A stretch of DNA of 64,000 nucleotides from an uncultured Alphaproteobacteria bacterium (GTDB lineage: Bacteria; Pseudomonadota; Alphaproteobacteria; RF32; CAG-239). Every line of letters starts with the position of its first letter. Position 1 is the stretch's first letter. The stretch spans positions 51,317 to 115,316 of the forward strand of contig CALYAX010000002.1 of the NCBI GenBank assembly GCA_944393665.1, in the 5' to 3' direction. Positions 50,435-59,436 of this stretch are shown here, in pieces. The notes under the pieces were generated by a model. The model ran no database searches. It was not told where the DNA came from and saw only the letters and a list, made by a program, of their open reading frames with translations. The position numbers and the translations under genes were made by a program.

Positions 50435-51280
50435 TTAGTAAGGTTTTACAATATTTTTGGTAATATTATCGTAAGCCTGAAGTTCAGATAAGACCCGTTT
50501 CATATCATGAAGCGGAATCATATTCGGTCCGTCAGACAAAGCCTTATCAGGGTTATCGTGTGTTTCAATAAAGACAGCAGCAACACCGACAGCGACAGCG
50601 GCACGCGCCAAAACCGGAGCATATTCACGCTGGCCGCCTGATGTCGTACCGTTTCCTCCGGGCTGCTGGATTGAATGAGTGGCATCAAAGATGACCGGGC
50701 AGCCGGTATCGGCAGCCATCCGGGGCAAACCGCGGAAATCCGTTACCAGCGTATTATAGCCGAAACTGGCACCGCGTTCGGTGACACAAACATTTGTATT
50801 GCCGGAATCATCACATTTTTTAACCAGGGTTTTCATATCCCACGGAGCCAGAAACTGGCCTTTTTTAATATTGACAACCTTACCGGTTTGAGCCGCCGCA
50901 ACCATCAGATCGGTCTGACGGCAAAGGAAAGCCGGAATTTGCAGCATATCGACATGCGGCGCAACCACGGCACATTGTTCTTTTTCATGAATATCGGTCA
51001 CAATCGGAATATTATTATAAAGCTTTCTGATTTCATCAAAAGTCCGCAGCCCCTCATCCAGGCCGACACCGCGCGGCGTATTCAAAGACGTGCGGTTGGC
51101 TTTGTCAAAAGAAGCCTTAAAAATATAATTTATTCCAAGTTCTTTGGTAATTTCTACCATTGAACCGGCCATATCAATCGCATGCTGGCGGCTTTCAATC
51201 TGACACGGACCTGCCAACAACGCAAAAGGCAGGCGGTTGCTGATTTCAAAATGACCGATTTTTATGATTCTTGGTTCCAT
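50435..51280 (-). CDS. kdsA: 3-deoxy-D-manno-octulosonate 8-phosphate synthase
   Basis: 281 residues, TIM barrel. It condenses phosphoenolpyruvate with arabinose 5-phosphate in the Kdo part of lipopolysaccharide synthesis, so the organism makes an LPS core. Motifs: LLAGPCQIESRQHA, YIFKASFDKANRTS, GLRTFDEIR and VIFDATHSIQQPG. A metal-dependent type is suggested by Cys in GPCQIE. It is 39 bases downstream of pyrG, the usual order except that eno is not downstream. Confidence 0.95.
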   Translation of the reverse strand: MEPRIIKIGHFEISNRLPFALLAGPCQIESRQHAIDMAGSMVEITKELGINYIFKASFDKANRTSLNTPRGVGLDEGLRTFDEIRKLYNNIPIVTDIHEKEQCAVVAPHVDMLQIPAFLCRQTDLMVAAAQTGKVVNIKKGQFLAPWDMKTLVKKCDDSGNTNVCVTERGASFGYNTLVTDFRGLPRMAADTGCPVIFDATHSIQQPGGNGTTSGGQREYAPVLARAAVAVGVAAVFIETHDNPDKALSDGPNMIPLHDMKRVLSELQAYDNITKNIVKPY

Positions 51281-51319
51281 AAAGATGTTTCCTTATTGTT
51301 AGATAATATCGAAAGGCTA

Positions 51320-52957
51320 CTACAGCAGCCGGCTTTTGTCAATTGCCGCTTTAATGAACGATATGAAGAGCGGCGCGGGATCAAACGGCTTGGATTTCAG
51401 TTCGGGATGGAACTGTACGCCTATAAACCAGGGATGATCAGGCCGCTCAACAATCTCCGGCAATTTTCCGTCGGGAGATTTTCCCGAGATAACCATGCCT
51501 GCCTGGCGCAGAATGTTTTCATATTTCATGTTAACCTCATAACGGTGGCGGTGACGCTCGCTGATTGCCGTGCAGCCGTAAATATCAGCCGCCCGGGATT
51601 TGGGGCTTAATGCGCAATCATAGGCTCCCAGCCGCATGGTTCCGCCGAGGTCGCCATCCTTATGGCGGATTTCTTTGGCGCCGTCCTTATCCCACTCGGT
51701 CATTAATCCGACAACGGGTTCGCAATCAAGACCAAATTCGGTGGTACCGGCATTTTTAATTCCGGCCACGTTGCGCATGGTTTCAATAACGGCCATCTGC
51801 ATGCCGAAACAAATACCGAGAAAAGGAACTTTATGTTCGCGGGCATACTTGATTGCGGCCAGTTTGCCGTCGGTACCGCGGGCACCGAAGCCGCCGGGAA
51901 CCAAAATAGCGCTGACGTCGTTAAGATGTTCGGCAGGATCTTCTTTTTCCAGAAGCTCCGAATCGACCCATTTGATTTTGACTTTGTAATGATTGGCAAT
52001 ACCGCCGTGGGTAAGCGCTTCATTGAGTGATTTATAAGCTTCGAGCAGAGAAGTATATTTGCCGACGACCGCAACCTTAACCTCTCCTTCGGGATGGCGG
52101 ATGGTGTCGACAATTTTTTCCCATTTGCTCAGATCCGAAGGGCGGGAACATTCAATTCCGAAATGTTTGCAAACCTGGGTGTCAATTCCCTCACGCGAAT
52201 AAGAAATCGGCACCAGGTAAATGCTTGGTACGTCCAGAGCCGCAATGACATTTTCCTCCCTGATATTGCAAAATAAAGCGATTTTACGTTTTTCACCCTC
52301 GGGAATCGGCATTTGCGACCGGCACAGCAGCATATCGGGCTGAATACCATATTCCTGCAGTTTTTTGACCGAATGCTGGGTTGGTTTGGTTTTAAGTTCT
52401 CCGGCGGCCGGAATATAAGGCAGCAGCGTGCAGTGGATAAACATCACATGATCACGGCCAAGGTCATAAGCCACCTGGCGGATCGCTTCCAGATAAGGCT
52501 GACCTTCGATATCGCCGACCGTTCCGCCGATTTCGCACAAAACAAAATCCTCATCCGTAATGTCTGAAAGGATAAATTCCTTAATTTCATTGGTCACATG
52601 GGGAATAATCTGGATTGTGGCGCCCAGATAATCGCCATGGCGCTCTTTATCAATGACCCGCTGATAGATTTTGCCGGTGGTAATACTGTCGGTTTTGTGG
52701 CAGGCAACTCCGGAAAAGCGCTCATAATGCCCCAAATCCAGATCAGTTTCGGCTCCGTCATCGGTCACAAAAACTTCGCCATGCTGATAAGGGCTCATCG
52801 TGCCGGGATCAACATTCAGGTATGGATCAAGTTTACGCATACGGACTTTGAATCCCCTGCCCTGCAGAATTGACGCCAGAGAAGCCGAAGCCAGCCCTTT
52901 TCCCAAAGATGATACCACACCGCCGGTGATGAAAATAAATTTAGTTTTTTCGCACAT
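51320..52957 (-). CDS. pyrG: CTP synthase
   Basis: 545 residues: N-terminal synthase domain ([38 protein letters not shown]) and a C-terminal glutamine amidotransferase ([15 protein letters not shown], catalytic Cys in GICFGMQM, and His/Glu in HPELKSKP). It converts UTP to CTP with glutamine. Between secG (108 bases) and kdsA, following the alphaproteobacterial order. Full length. Confidence 0.96.
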   Translation of the reverse strand: MCEKTKFIFITGGVVSSLGKGLASASLASILQGRGFKVRMRKLDPYLNVDPGTMSPYQHGEVFVTDDGAETDLDLGHYERFSGVACHKTDSITTGKIYQRVIDKERHGDYLGATIQIIPHVTNEIKEFILSDITDEDFVLCEIGGTVGDIEGQPYLEAIRQVAYDLGRDHVMFIHCTLLPYIPAAGELKTKPTQHSVKKLQEYGIQPDMLLCRSQMPIPEGEKRKIALFCNIREENVIAALDVPSIYLVPISYSREGIDTQVCKHFGIECSRPSDLSKWEKIVDTIRHPEGEVKVAVVGKYTSLLEAYKSLNEALTHGGIANHYKVKIKWVDSELLEKEDPAEHLNDVSAILVPGGFGARGTDGKLAAIKYAREHKVPFLGICFGMQMAVIETMRNVAGIKNAGTTEFGLDCEPVVGLMTEWDKDGAKEIRHKDGDLGGTMRLGAYDCALSPKSRAADIYGCTAISERHRHRYEVNMKYENILRQAGMVISGKSPDGKLPEIVERPDHPWFIGVQFHPELKSKPFDPAPLFISFIKAAIDKSRLL

Positions 52958-53012
52958 TTTATTCCCTTTTTCAGTTCATTAGCAAGTTTTCAGCAAAATT
53001 GTTTTAAAGTGT

Positions 53013-53042
53013 CAAAGGCACCTTCGGAAGAAGATGCCTTTG
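53013..53042 (-). terminator. Hairpin after secG
   Basis: Arms CAAAGGCA and TGCCTTTG, extended by CTTC/GAAG. A short, interrupted T-run follows on the minus strand, so it could be a weak terminator or a processing site between secG and pyrG. Confidence 0.55.
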
Positions 53043-53064
53043 TTATGTCGGTTAGTCCGTTCAT

Positions 53065-53403
53065 TTATTTTCCTGCTACCGGAGCACTCGGAACAGCGGG
53101 AGCCGCCGGAACGGCAGGCTGGGAACTTTCTGCCGGAGCCGCCTCCAGAATGGATGAGCCGGTTTGCCGGTGTATGCCTTTGTAATACAGTGACAACGAA
53201 ATACTGGTGATAATAAACAAAGTCGCCAGAATAGCCGTTGTCCGGGTCAGAAAATTACCGGTACCGCGGGCTGACAAAAAGCTGGAAGCGCCGGAGCCGC
53301 CGCCGAGACCGTCCAAAGCACCGCCTTCCGACCGCTGAAGCAAGATAACCGCCACCAAAAAAATGGCAATCAACAAATGTAGTACTAATAAAACTGTTCC
53401 CAT
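53065..53403 (-). CDS. secG: Preprotein translocase subunit SecG
   Basis: 112 residues with two transmembrane helices (about 3-22 and 56-75) joined by the family motif ILLQRSEGGALDGLGGG. It assists SecYE in protein export. The last 35 residues are Ala/Pro-rich, an extension common in alphaproteobacteria. It follows tpiA by 61 bases on the same strand. Confidence 0.92.
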   Translation of the reverse strand: MGTVLLVLHLLIAIFLVAVILLQRSEGGALDGLGGGSGASSFLSARGTGNFLTRTTAILATLFIITSISLSLYYKGIHRQTGSSILEAAPAESSQPAVPAAPAVPSAPVAGK

Positions 53404-53464
53404 TATTTTTTCCTTAAATTAGCCGAGATTGCCGTGCAGCCGTCAATCCCGCAATGACAATTTA

Positions 53465-54232
53465 TTATTCCGCACAACCGGCATTTTTAGCAATACCGAT
53501 AAAGTCGGCAACCTTGAGGCTGGCCCCTCCGATCAGGGCACCATCAACATCAGGCAGCGACAAAAGTTCTTTGGCATTGCCGGGTTTGACCGAACCGCCG
53601 TAGAGAATACGCATTTTATTCGCATTGCCTTTGCCGAGCTTTTTAGCCAGAACCTTGCGGCAGGCGGCATGAACTTCTTCAACATCGGCAGCCGTCGGAA
53701 CTTTTCCGGTTCCGATTGCCCAAACAGGCTCATAGGCGATAACGGTGTCGGCAGCGGTAGCGGCGTCGGGAACCGATCCCAAAATCTGCTCGCGGCAAAC
53801 TTCAACGGCTTTTCCGGCTTCGCGCTGCTCCAACGTTTCACCAATACAGATAACGGTTTTTAAACCGGCGGCATGGCAGGCAGCGGCTTTTTTATTCACC
53901 AGCTCGTTCGACTCGTGGTGATCGGCACGGCGTTCCGAGTGGCCGAGGATAACATAAGTACAGCCGAGATCTTTGAGCATCAGAGGGCTGATATCGCCGG
54001 TATGGGCGCCTTTTTCGGCAAAATGGGCATCCTGCGCCCCAAGAGCAACTTTCGCACCGCGCAGGGCTTTTTTAACCGGAGCCAGCAGGGTAAACGGCGG
54101 GCAGACCAGAAATTCGCACGCGGGTTTGCCCATGGCTTTAACCTCTGCGGCAATTCCTTTCGCCAAATCAATACCGTCAGCCATCAGGCCGTTCATTTTC
54201 CAGTTCCCTGCAATCAGTTTTTTACGAGCCAT
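53465..54232 (-). CDS. tpiA: Triosephosphate isomerase
   Basis: 255 residues from ATG 54232 (AAAGGAT 6 bases upstream; the open frame extends 16 residues further). Motifs: ARKKLIAGNWKMNG, VILGHSERR (His), VIAYEPVWAIGTGKVP (catalytic Glu) and ILYGGSVKPGN. It interconverts DHAP and glyceraldehyde 3-phosphate. Placed divergent to ppiD and upstream of secG, as usual for this class. Confidence 0.96.
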   Translation of the reverse strand: MARKKLIAGNWKMNGLMADGIDLAKGIAAEVKAMGKPACEFLVCPPFTLLAPVKKALRGAKVALGAQDAHFAEKGAHTGDISPLMLKDLGCTYVILGHSERRADHHESNELVNKKAAACHAAGLKTVICIGETLEQREAGKAVEVCREQILGSVPDAATAADTVIAYEPVWAIGTGKVPTAADVEEVHAACRKVLAKKLGKGNANKMRILYGGSVKPGNAKELLSLPDVDGALIGGASLKVADFIGIAKNAGCAE

Positions 54233-54377
54233 TGTTTTATCCTTTATTTTTAAATCGATGTTTTCTTCTAACACAGTCAAAAAAACTTTTCAACACCAAT
54301 ATTTAGCGGTTGTATAAATCAGCAGACCTGTTATATAATCGCGCCAGAGTTTATTATAAATAAGGAATATAACTGCA

Positions 54378-56273
54378 ATGATGACCAAAATCAGAAGTAT
54401 TCAGGATTCCTGGCTGGCTAAAGGCATCCTGATTTTGACGGCGCTCAGCTTTATGTCTTTGTTCGGTGTTTCGGGCTATCTGTCCGGAACCGGCAAAAAC
54501 CGCCCGATTATTAAAGTGGACGACATTGTTATTTATCAGGACGACATTATCAGCCAATATAACCAGGAATTACAAACCGCCAAAAACCTGTTCGGTGACA
54601 GCCTGGAAATTACCGATGCCATGCGCAATTCAATTATGACGGGAATCGTGCAGAAAGATGTGATTAACGCAATTATGCAAAAAACCGCCGAGGATCTGAA
54701 TGTCAGTGTCAGCGATGAACTGGTGCGCAAAATTATATATTCTCAGGCAGAATTTATGGACGCCGAAGGACGTTTCAGTATCGAAAAACTCCGCCGCCTG
54801 CTGAATGCCTCAGGCTGGAGCGAGCAGCGCTATGTTGAAACCCTGCGCCAAGATGTTGAAAAACAACATTTAATTCAGACTCCGGTAGAAAATATCAATA
54901 TTCCCAAATTTATGAATCCTTATTTAGCCCAGCTTGAGAATCAGAAAAAGGTTTTTGAGTATGTTGCCATCAAGCCGTCGCAGCTCAAAATCGACCGGAA
55001 AATCAGCCAGGAAGAGCTGGAACAGTATTATCAGGATTTTGCGGCCCAGTTTGAAGAGCCGGAAAAACGCGATGTTTCCTTTATCGAGCTTTCAACTGAC
55101 CAGCTGGCAGCTGCTATTCAGCCTGACGAGGCAGAGATTAAGGCTTATTATGATGAAAACATTTCACAGTTTGTTATTCCTGAAAACCGCACGGTTTTAC
55201 AGATGATGTTTGACAAACAGGAAGATGCCGACAAGGCCTATGCCGCTTTGAATGCCGGCGGAGACTTTTATAAAGTTGCGGCTGACTTTGCCAAGCAGGA
55301 CAGAGCATCTACCGAATTAGGCGAAGTTTCCAAAGAGATGCTGATTGCCGATATGAGCGATGCGGTTTTCGCGTTGAAAACCGGGGAATTTACCCAGCCG
55401 ATTAAATCAGAACTGGGCTGGCATGTCATGAAAGTGACTCATATTACCCCCAAAAAAGAAACCTCCGTCACTGCGGCAAAGGCCAAAATTGTGGAAGCCA
55501 TCCGCAAAGAAAAGGCTTATGACCAGGCCTCGGAAGTGATTGCCGAAATTGAGGACAAGCTGGGCGCCGGTGCCGGTCTTGATGAGATTGCCGACAGTTA
55601 TAAAGTTAAAATTTATGACGTTAAAGGACTGGCTGAAGACGGAACAGCTGCCAAGCTGCCGGAACAATTTAAATCCCTGATAGCCTCCAATGACTTTGTT
55701 GACACGGCTTTTTCTTACAACGAAGGCGAAATCAGCCAGGTTCTGGAAGGTGACAGCGGATTTACAATTGTCCGGGTTAATAAAATAAATGATGCTCACC
55801 CGTTGGACCTTTCACAGGTTAAAGGCAAAATTGAACAAATGTGGGCGGCGAATGAAAAGAATGCCATAGCTCAGGAAATTGTCAACGATGTTACCCACGA
55901 TCTGGAAAGCGGCGACAAACTGAGCGATATTGCCCGCCGTTTCGGACTTCAATTTAAAACGACTGCCCCGTTGAAACGAACCGATACTTTTGCCGGGCTG
56001 AACGGCAATCAAATGAACGAATTGTTTCAGGAAGGACTTGGCGTCCCCAAACTGATCAGCGATGAAGATGAAACCCTGATTATTGTGCCGGTTAAAGTAG
56101 TACAGTCCACAGCGACCCCCAGTAAGGAAGAAATGGACGTTCTGCGGTCAAAAGCCGCCGCCGATTTAAGCCAGGCCGCCGCCAACCAAATGATTGAGGC
56201 ATTTGGTTCCAATTACCGGATCAGGATAAAATATAAATATCTGAATCTGACTGATGAAAATGAAGTTCAGTAA
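54378..56273 (+). CDS. ppiD: Peptidyl-prolyl isomerase PpiD-like (SurA_N plus rotamase domains)
   Basis: 631 residues: a transmembrane anchor (about 13-33), a SurA_N-like chaperone region (about 40-190), and a parvulin-type rotamase domain (about 235-345, with NRTVLQMMFDKQED and SELGWHVMKVTHI), plus a C-terminal chaperone part. It assists folding of outer-membrane and periplasmic proteins at the inner membrane. Opposite to tpiA, as in most alphaproteobacteria, where trpE usually follows; here it is followed by two terminators. Confidence 0.93.
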   Translation: MMTKIRSIQDSWLAKGILILTALSFMSLFGVSGYLSGTGKNRPIIKVDDIVIYQDDIISQYNQELQTAKNLFGDSLEITDAMRNSIMTGIVQKDVINAIMQKTAEDLNVSVSDELVRKIIYSQAEFMDAEGRFSIEKLRRLLNASGWSEQRYVETLRQDVEKQHLIQTPVENINIPKFMNPYLAQLENQKKVFEYVAIKPSQLKIDRKISQEELEQYYQDFAAQFEEPEKRDVSFIELSTDQLAAAIQPDEAEIKAYYDENISQFVIPENRTVLQMMFDKQEDADKAYAALNAGGDFYKVAADFAKQDRASTELGEVSKEMLIADMSDAVFALKTGEFTQPIKSELGWHVMKVTHITPKKETSVTAAKAKIVEAIRKEKAYDQASEVIAEIEDKLGAGAGLDEIADSYKVKIYDVKGLAEDGTAAKLPEQFKSLIASNDFVDTAFSYNEGEISQVLEGDSGFTIVRVNKINDAHPLDLSQVKGKIEQMWAANEKNAIAQEIVNDVTHDLESGDKLSDIARRFGLQFKTTAPLKRTDTFAGLNGNQMNELFQEGLGVPKLISDEDETLIIVPVKVVQSTATPSKEEMDVLRSKAAADLSQAAANQMIEAFGSNYRIRIKYKYLNLTDENEVQ

Positions 56274-56277
56274 ATCT

Positions 56278-56306
56278 AACTCCCCGGAACATCCGGGGAG
56301 TTTTAG
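56278..56306 (+). terminator. Terminator 1 after ppiD
   Basis: Arms AACTCCCCGG and CCGGGGAGTT around ACAT-type loop; short T-run TTTT. Confidence 0.85.
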
Positions 56307-56315
56307 TTTGGAAAG

Positions 56316-56341
56316 GCCCCGCTCCGGCGGGGTTATTTTTT
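56316..56341 (+). terminator. Terminator 2 after ppiD
   Basis: Arms CCCCGC and GCGGGG around TCCG, followed by TTATTTTTT. A second hairpin directly behind the first gives a tight stop. Confidence 0.75.
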
Positions 56342-56443
56342 GCTCCGGATTTGAAATAGGACTTGATTTTTGTCGAATTATCTTTATAGAATTGGATATC
56401 ATTAAAAATTAGTCTGAATATTATTAATTAAAGAATACAAGCC

Positions 56444-56989
56444 ATGAAAACATTTATTATTTTTATTGCGGCTGTTCTGGTTATCGCCGGAATGCTTAAA
56501 CTGGCCGCTTACCGATATCCGCAGCAGGTTAAAAGACTTATCAGATTTATCGCTAAAGGCGTTTTTTGTGCTTTAGCCGTGTTCTGTTATTTTATCGGCG
56601 TTGGTATTTACGGGCTGTACCGTTTGGGAACAACCCTCAAATGGAAAACCATTCATGTTTTGACGGAATTCCGTTCTCCCCGCCAACTGGAAAGAAATGC
56701 CGAAAAAAGGCTGAAAAAATTTCAGAGCGCCCCCTCTTTTTACGGACGCCGGAATTTAGATTATCTGGAAAACTTATGTCTTTTGCTGCAACAGCAGTAT
56801 CATTTTGTTCCCGATAAAACGCAGCCGCCGTATCGCTGGATGGATGATTATAATTTTTTGTTGTCCAAGAAAAAAATTGAAGAGAAATATCAATTTTGGA
56901 CAAATGCCCTGAAGGAAATCAAAGACTTCAGAAATTTAAGAGTTACGGTCCGGCCGAATTTTTTATCAGCCGCGCCTTTTGCTTACTAA
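56444..56989 (+). CDS. Uncharacterised membrane protein
   Basis: 181 residues. Two hydrophobic segments (about 3-16 and 35-60), then a basic, Tyr/Arg-rich region without further membrane helices (about 65-181, with RSPRQLERNAEKRLKKF). The start codon lacks a clear ribosome site. AT-rich upstream. A strong terminator follows. No family recognised; the layout suggests a small inner-membrane protein with a cytoplasmic tail. Confidence 0.6.
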   Translation: MKTFIIFIAAVLVIAGMLKLAAYRYPQQVKRLIRFIAKGVFCALAVFCYFIGVGIYGLYRLGTTLKWKTIHVLTEFRSPRQLERNAEKRLKKFQSAPSFYGRRNLDYLENLCLLLQQQYHFVPDKTQPPYRWMDDYNFLLSKKKIEEKYQFWTNALKEIKDFRNLRVTVRPNFLSAAPFAY

Positions 56990-56992
56990 ATA

Positions 56993-57027
56993 AAACCCCG
57001 CTCTGAACTAACAGCAGCGGGGTTTTT
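56993..57027. terminator. Terminator between convergent genes
   Basis: Arms AAACCCCGCT and AGCGGGGTTT with a 13-base loop; T-run on the plus strand. It separates the genes ending at 56989 and 57043. Confidence 0.85.
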
Positions 57028-57042
57028 ATGAGAAAACCAGCC

Positions 57043-57615
57043 TTATTCGATACAACAATCGACAGCTTTACGGACAAAGGCCTTCATTTTTGAAAGGACA
57101 CCGCCGGCGGCTGGCTGCACAGCAGGTTTATTTTCTTCCGCTTCCAGACGGGCGGAGATTTTTTTCACATCATCCAGCTTATCCTCAACCCATTTAACAT
57201 CGTCAACATTAAGCATATTCATGTTCAAGCCCCAAAACAGGCAATACAGGTCGTAAGCCTGTCCAAACAGCTTATATGCCTCTTCTTTATGGCCTAAACT
57301 CTGTTGTTTGGTTCCTACTTCCATCAAACGCATACTGGAAGCCAGCAGATGTTTGGAAATGCACCAGACCTCCCCTTCATAGGCAGGTATAATCTTCTGC
57401 ATCAGGGTTTTGCGCAGTTCGCGCACTTCCTCAATTAAGTCATAAAAAGATGTTTTGCCGGTTTTGGCGCCGGAAAAAACCAGATGTTCTTCAATTGAAA
57501 TCAGGTTCATAATCGCAATGGTCAAATCCTGATCCGAAGACAAATCCTTGGGATTAACTTTTTTTGAAGCGTCGATCCGTTCCACAAATTCTTTAACGTT
57601 TTTGGCCTTTGACAT
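57043..57615 (-). CDS. Uncharacterised helical protein, partner of the CxxC membrane protein
   Basis: 190 residues, no signal or membrane segment. Long helices with SSDQDLTIAIMNLISIEEHLVF (about 26-47) and EVRELRKTLMQKIIPAYEGEV. Ends in KMKAFVRKAVDCCIE, with two adjacent Cys. It shares one base with the stop of the upstream membrane-protein gene (57615), so the two are probably co-translated. I recall comparable neighbour pairs in anaerobic and candidate-phylum genomes but cannot verify; function unknown. Confidence 0.6.
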   Translation of the reverse strand: MSKAKNVKEFVERIDASKKVNPKDLSSDQDLTIAIMNLISIEEHLVFSGAKTGKTSFYDLIEEVRELRKTLMQKIIPAYEGEVWCISKHLLASSMRLMEVGTKQQSLGHKEEAYKLFGQAYDLYCLFWGLNMNMLNVDDVKWVEDKLDDVKKISARLEAEENKPAVQPAAGGVLSKMKAFVRKAVDCCIE

Positions 57616-58178
57616 TATTTATCTCCCGAAAAATCATATAATCCGGCAGCATCGAGATTCTGAGGCACAGTATTTTGGCTGAGCGGATAATAGTTAAAAT
57701 AAACACTTAGCAGGAACAAAGCGCCCACCGGCAAAACCACTTTCTCAAACGGAAAGTGGGCATGACCGCCGTTGCGGGCTTTGAGCCACTGGTAAAATCT
57801 GGAAACATAAACAAAGACCGCGGCGCCGAGCAGCGTTGAAAACAGCAGCGGGTCCATATAAAAGAACAAAATCGGCTGCGGAGAATAAGGAATCTCACTG
57901 ATATACATAAAGCCGATAGAACCGATGGACACAGCCATCAACAACAAATTCCGTCCCGGAAAATTCCAGCCTTTTTTATCAAACCATAAAATCAGCCAAT
58001 AGCCTAACAAGGCTAAAAATGCGCCGGCCCAGACACCGACCACCGCATCATCCACCCCGTAATAACGGGCAATTTCCAGGGAAGCCCCGACGGCAACAGT
58101 ACAAACTGCACAGGCGGGATTGGCCAGAGCTTTGGATGTTAACAGCAATAATAAAGCCAAACTTAAACAAATCGTCAT
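57615..58178 (-). CDS. Membrane protein with a CxxC motif near the N-terminus
   Basis: 187 residues: a signal-like N-terminus (about 1-19), then NPACAVCTVAVGASLEIARYYGVDD (CxxC at about 23-26), and four further transmembrane segments. The Cys pair lies at the start of the mature part, probably at the periplasmic face. Possible roles are thiol exchange or metal binding, without proof. A strong promoter lies upstream at 58220-58249 and AAAGGA precedes the ATG. Paired with the helical gene at 57043. Confidence 0.65.
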   Translation of the reverse strand: MTICLSLALLLLLTSKALANPACAVCTVAVGASLEIARYYGVDDAVVGVWAGAFLALLGYWLILWFDKKGWNFPGRNLLLMAVSIGSIGFMYISEIPYSPQPILFFYMDPLLFSTLLGAAVFVYVSRFYQWLKARNGGHAHFPFEKVVLPVGALFLLSVYFNYYPLSQNTVPQNLDAAGLYDFSGDK

Positions 58179-58219
58179 GAATAATCCTTTCTTTTAGACA
58201 TATGCAACAACCAATATGT

Positions 58220-58249
58220 ATATTATTTGTCATATATTACATTTGTCAA
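58220..58249 (-). promoter_or_regulatory. Strong sigma-70 promoter of the CxxC membrane-protein operon
   Basis: Minus strand: perfect -35 TTGACA at 58249-58244, 18-base spacer, -10 TAATAT at 58225-58220. About 40 bases before the ATG at 58178. Confidence 0.6.
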
Positions 58250-58398
58250 GTATTTTATTTAATTTTATATTAGAATAAGCTCCGCTATATGCAACCGGTT
58301 AATAAGAGATAATAACATTCTTAACAAAATTGAACCCAAAAGGAAAACCTGTCCTTTTAAAGCTTGTAAAATAATAAAAATTCCGTATTTTGGTGATT

Positions 58399-59436
58399 AT
58401 GAAAAATTTGATTAAAAAAGCGGTACAAAACCATAACCTGAACCGGGAAGAACTGATTGCCCTGCTGGAAGACGACAACTGTGCCCCTGCCCTGCTGGCT
58501 GCGGCTGATGAGGTCAGAAAACAATATGTCGGCGATGAGATTCATTTGCGCGGCCTGATTGAGTTTTCTAATTTTTGTAAAAACAACTGTTGTTACTGCG
58601 GTTTACGCCGTGATAATCACCGGCTTGAACGTTACCGGATTGACACGCCAACCATCCTCAAACTGGCGGAACATGCCGCAGCTATGGGGCTGAAAACCGT
58701 TGTGCTGCAATCCGGCGAAGATCCCTGGTTTACAACCGGACGGATGACGGAAATCATCCGCGGAATCAAAAAGCTCGGCGTTGCCCTGACTTTAAGCACC
58801 GGAGAAAAATCCCTGCAGGACTACCAAGCTTACCGCGAGGCGGGAGCAGACAGGTTTTTGCTGCGGATTGAAACAACCGACCGTGATTTGTACCTGCGTC
58901 ATGATCCGGGAATGAGCTGGGACAGCCGCCGTCAATGCCTGGCAGACTTACGGACGGCCGGGCTTGAGGTCGGTTCGGGGTGTCTGGTCGGGCTTCCGGG
59001 GCAAACGACAGCTTCTCTGGCAGACGATATTTTGTTTTTTAAGCAAATTGATGCCGATATGATCGGAATCGGGCCGTTTATTCCCCATCCCGATACACCG
59101 CTGCGAAATGCCGAAGGCGGAAAACTTGATTTAGCCTTAAAAGTTATGGCCCTGACCCGTCTGCTGCTGCCAGACATTAATATTCCGGCCACAACGGCGA
59201 TGGAAACACTGGCACCAGACGGGCAAATCCGGGCTTTGCAGGGCGGTGCCAATGTCATCATGCCAAATGTTACGCTGACCGCTTATCGTAAACATTACGA
59301 GTTATACCCCGGAAAATCCGCTACCGGCTATACCCCGGACGAAAGTCTGCAAAAAGTTATTGAAAAAATTAACGGAATTGGTAGAACTGTGTGCAAAACA
59401 CAAGGTTTTCACATCAGGAATAGTAAACAGCAATGA
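58399..59436 (+). CDS. hydE: [FeFe]-hydrogenase H-cluster radical SAM maturase HydE
   Basis: 345 residues. Radical SAM CX3CX2C is present as Cys60, Cys64, Cys67 (CKNNCCYCGLR), with ELIALLEDD before it and a GEDPWFT motif after it. The order of motifs (SGEDPWFTTGRMTEII, RIETTDRDLYL, VGLPGQT, IGPFIPHPDTPL) is typical of HydE, which builds the dithiomethylamine ligand of the H-cluster with HydF and HydG. BioB and PylB are close relatives but lack this exact set. HydF, HydG and the hydrogenase are not in the window. It overlaps the MATE gene by 4 bases. Confidence 0.88.
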   Translation: MKNLIKKAVQNHNLNREELIALLEDDNCAPALLAAADEVRKQYVGDEIHLRGLIEFSNFCKNNCCYCGLRRDNHRLERYRIDTPTILKLAEHAAAMGLKTVVLQSGEDPWFTTGRMTEIIRGIKKLGVALTLSTGEKSLQDYQAYREAGADRFLLRIETTDRDLYLRHDPGMSWDSRRQCLADLRTAGLEVGSGCLVGLPGQTTASLADDILFFKQIDADMIGIGPFIPHPDTPLRNAEGGKLDLALKVMALTRLLLPDINIPATTAMETLAPDGQIRALQGGANVIMPNVTLTAYRKHYELYPGKSATGYTPDESLQKVIEKINGIGRTVCKTQGFHIRNSKQQ

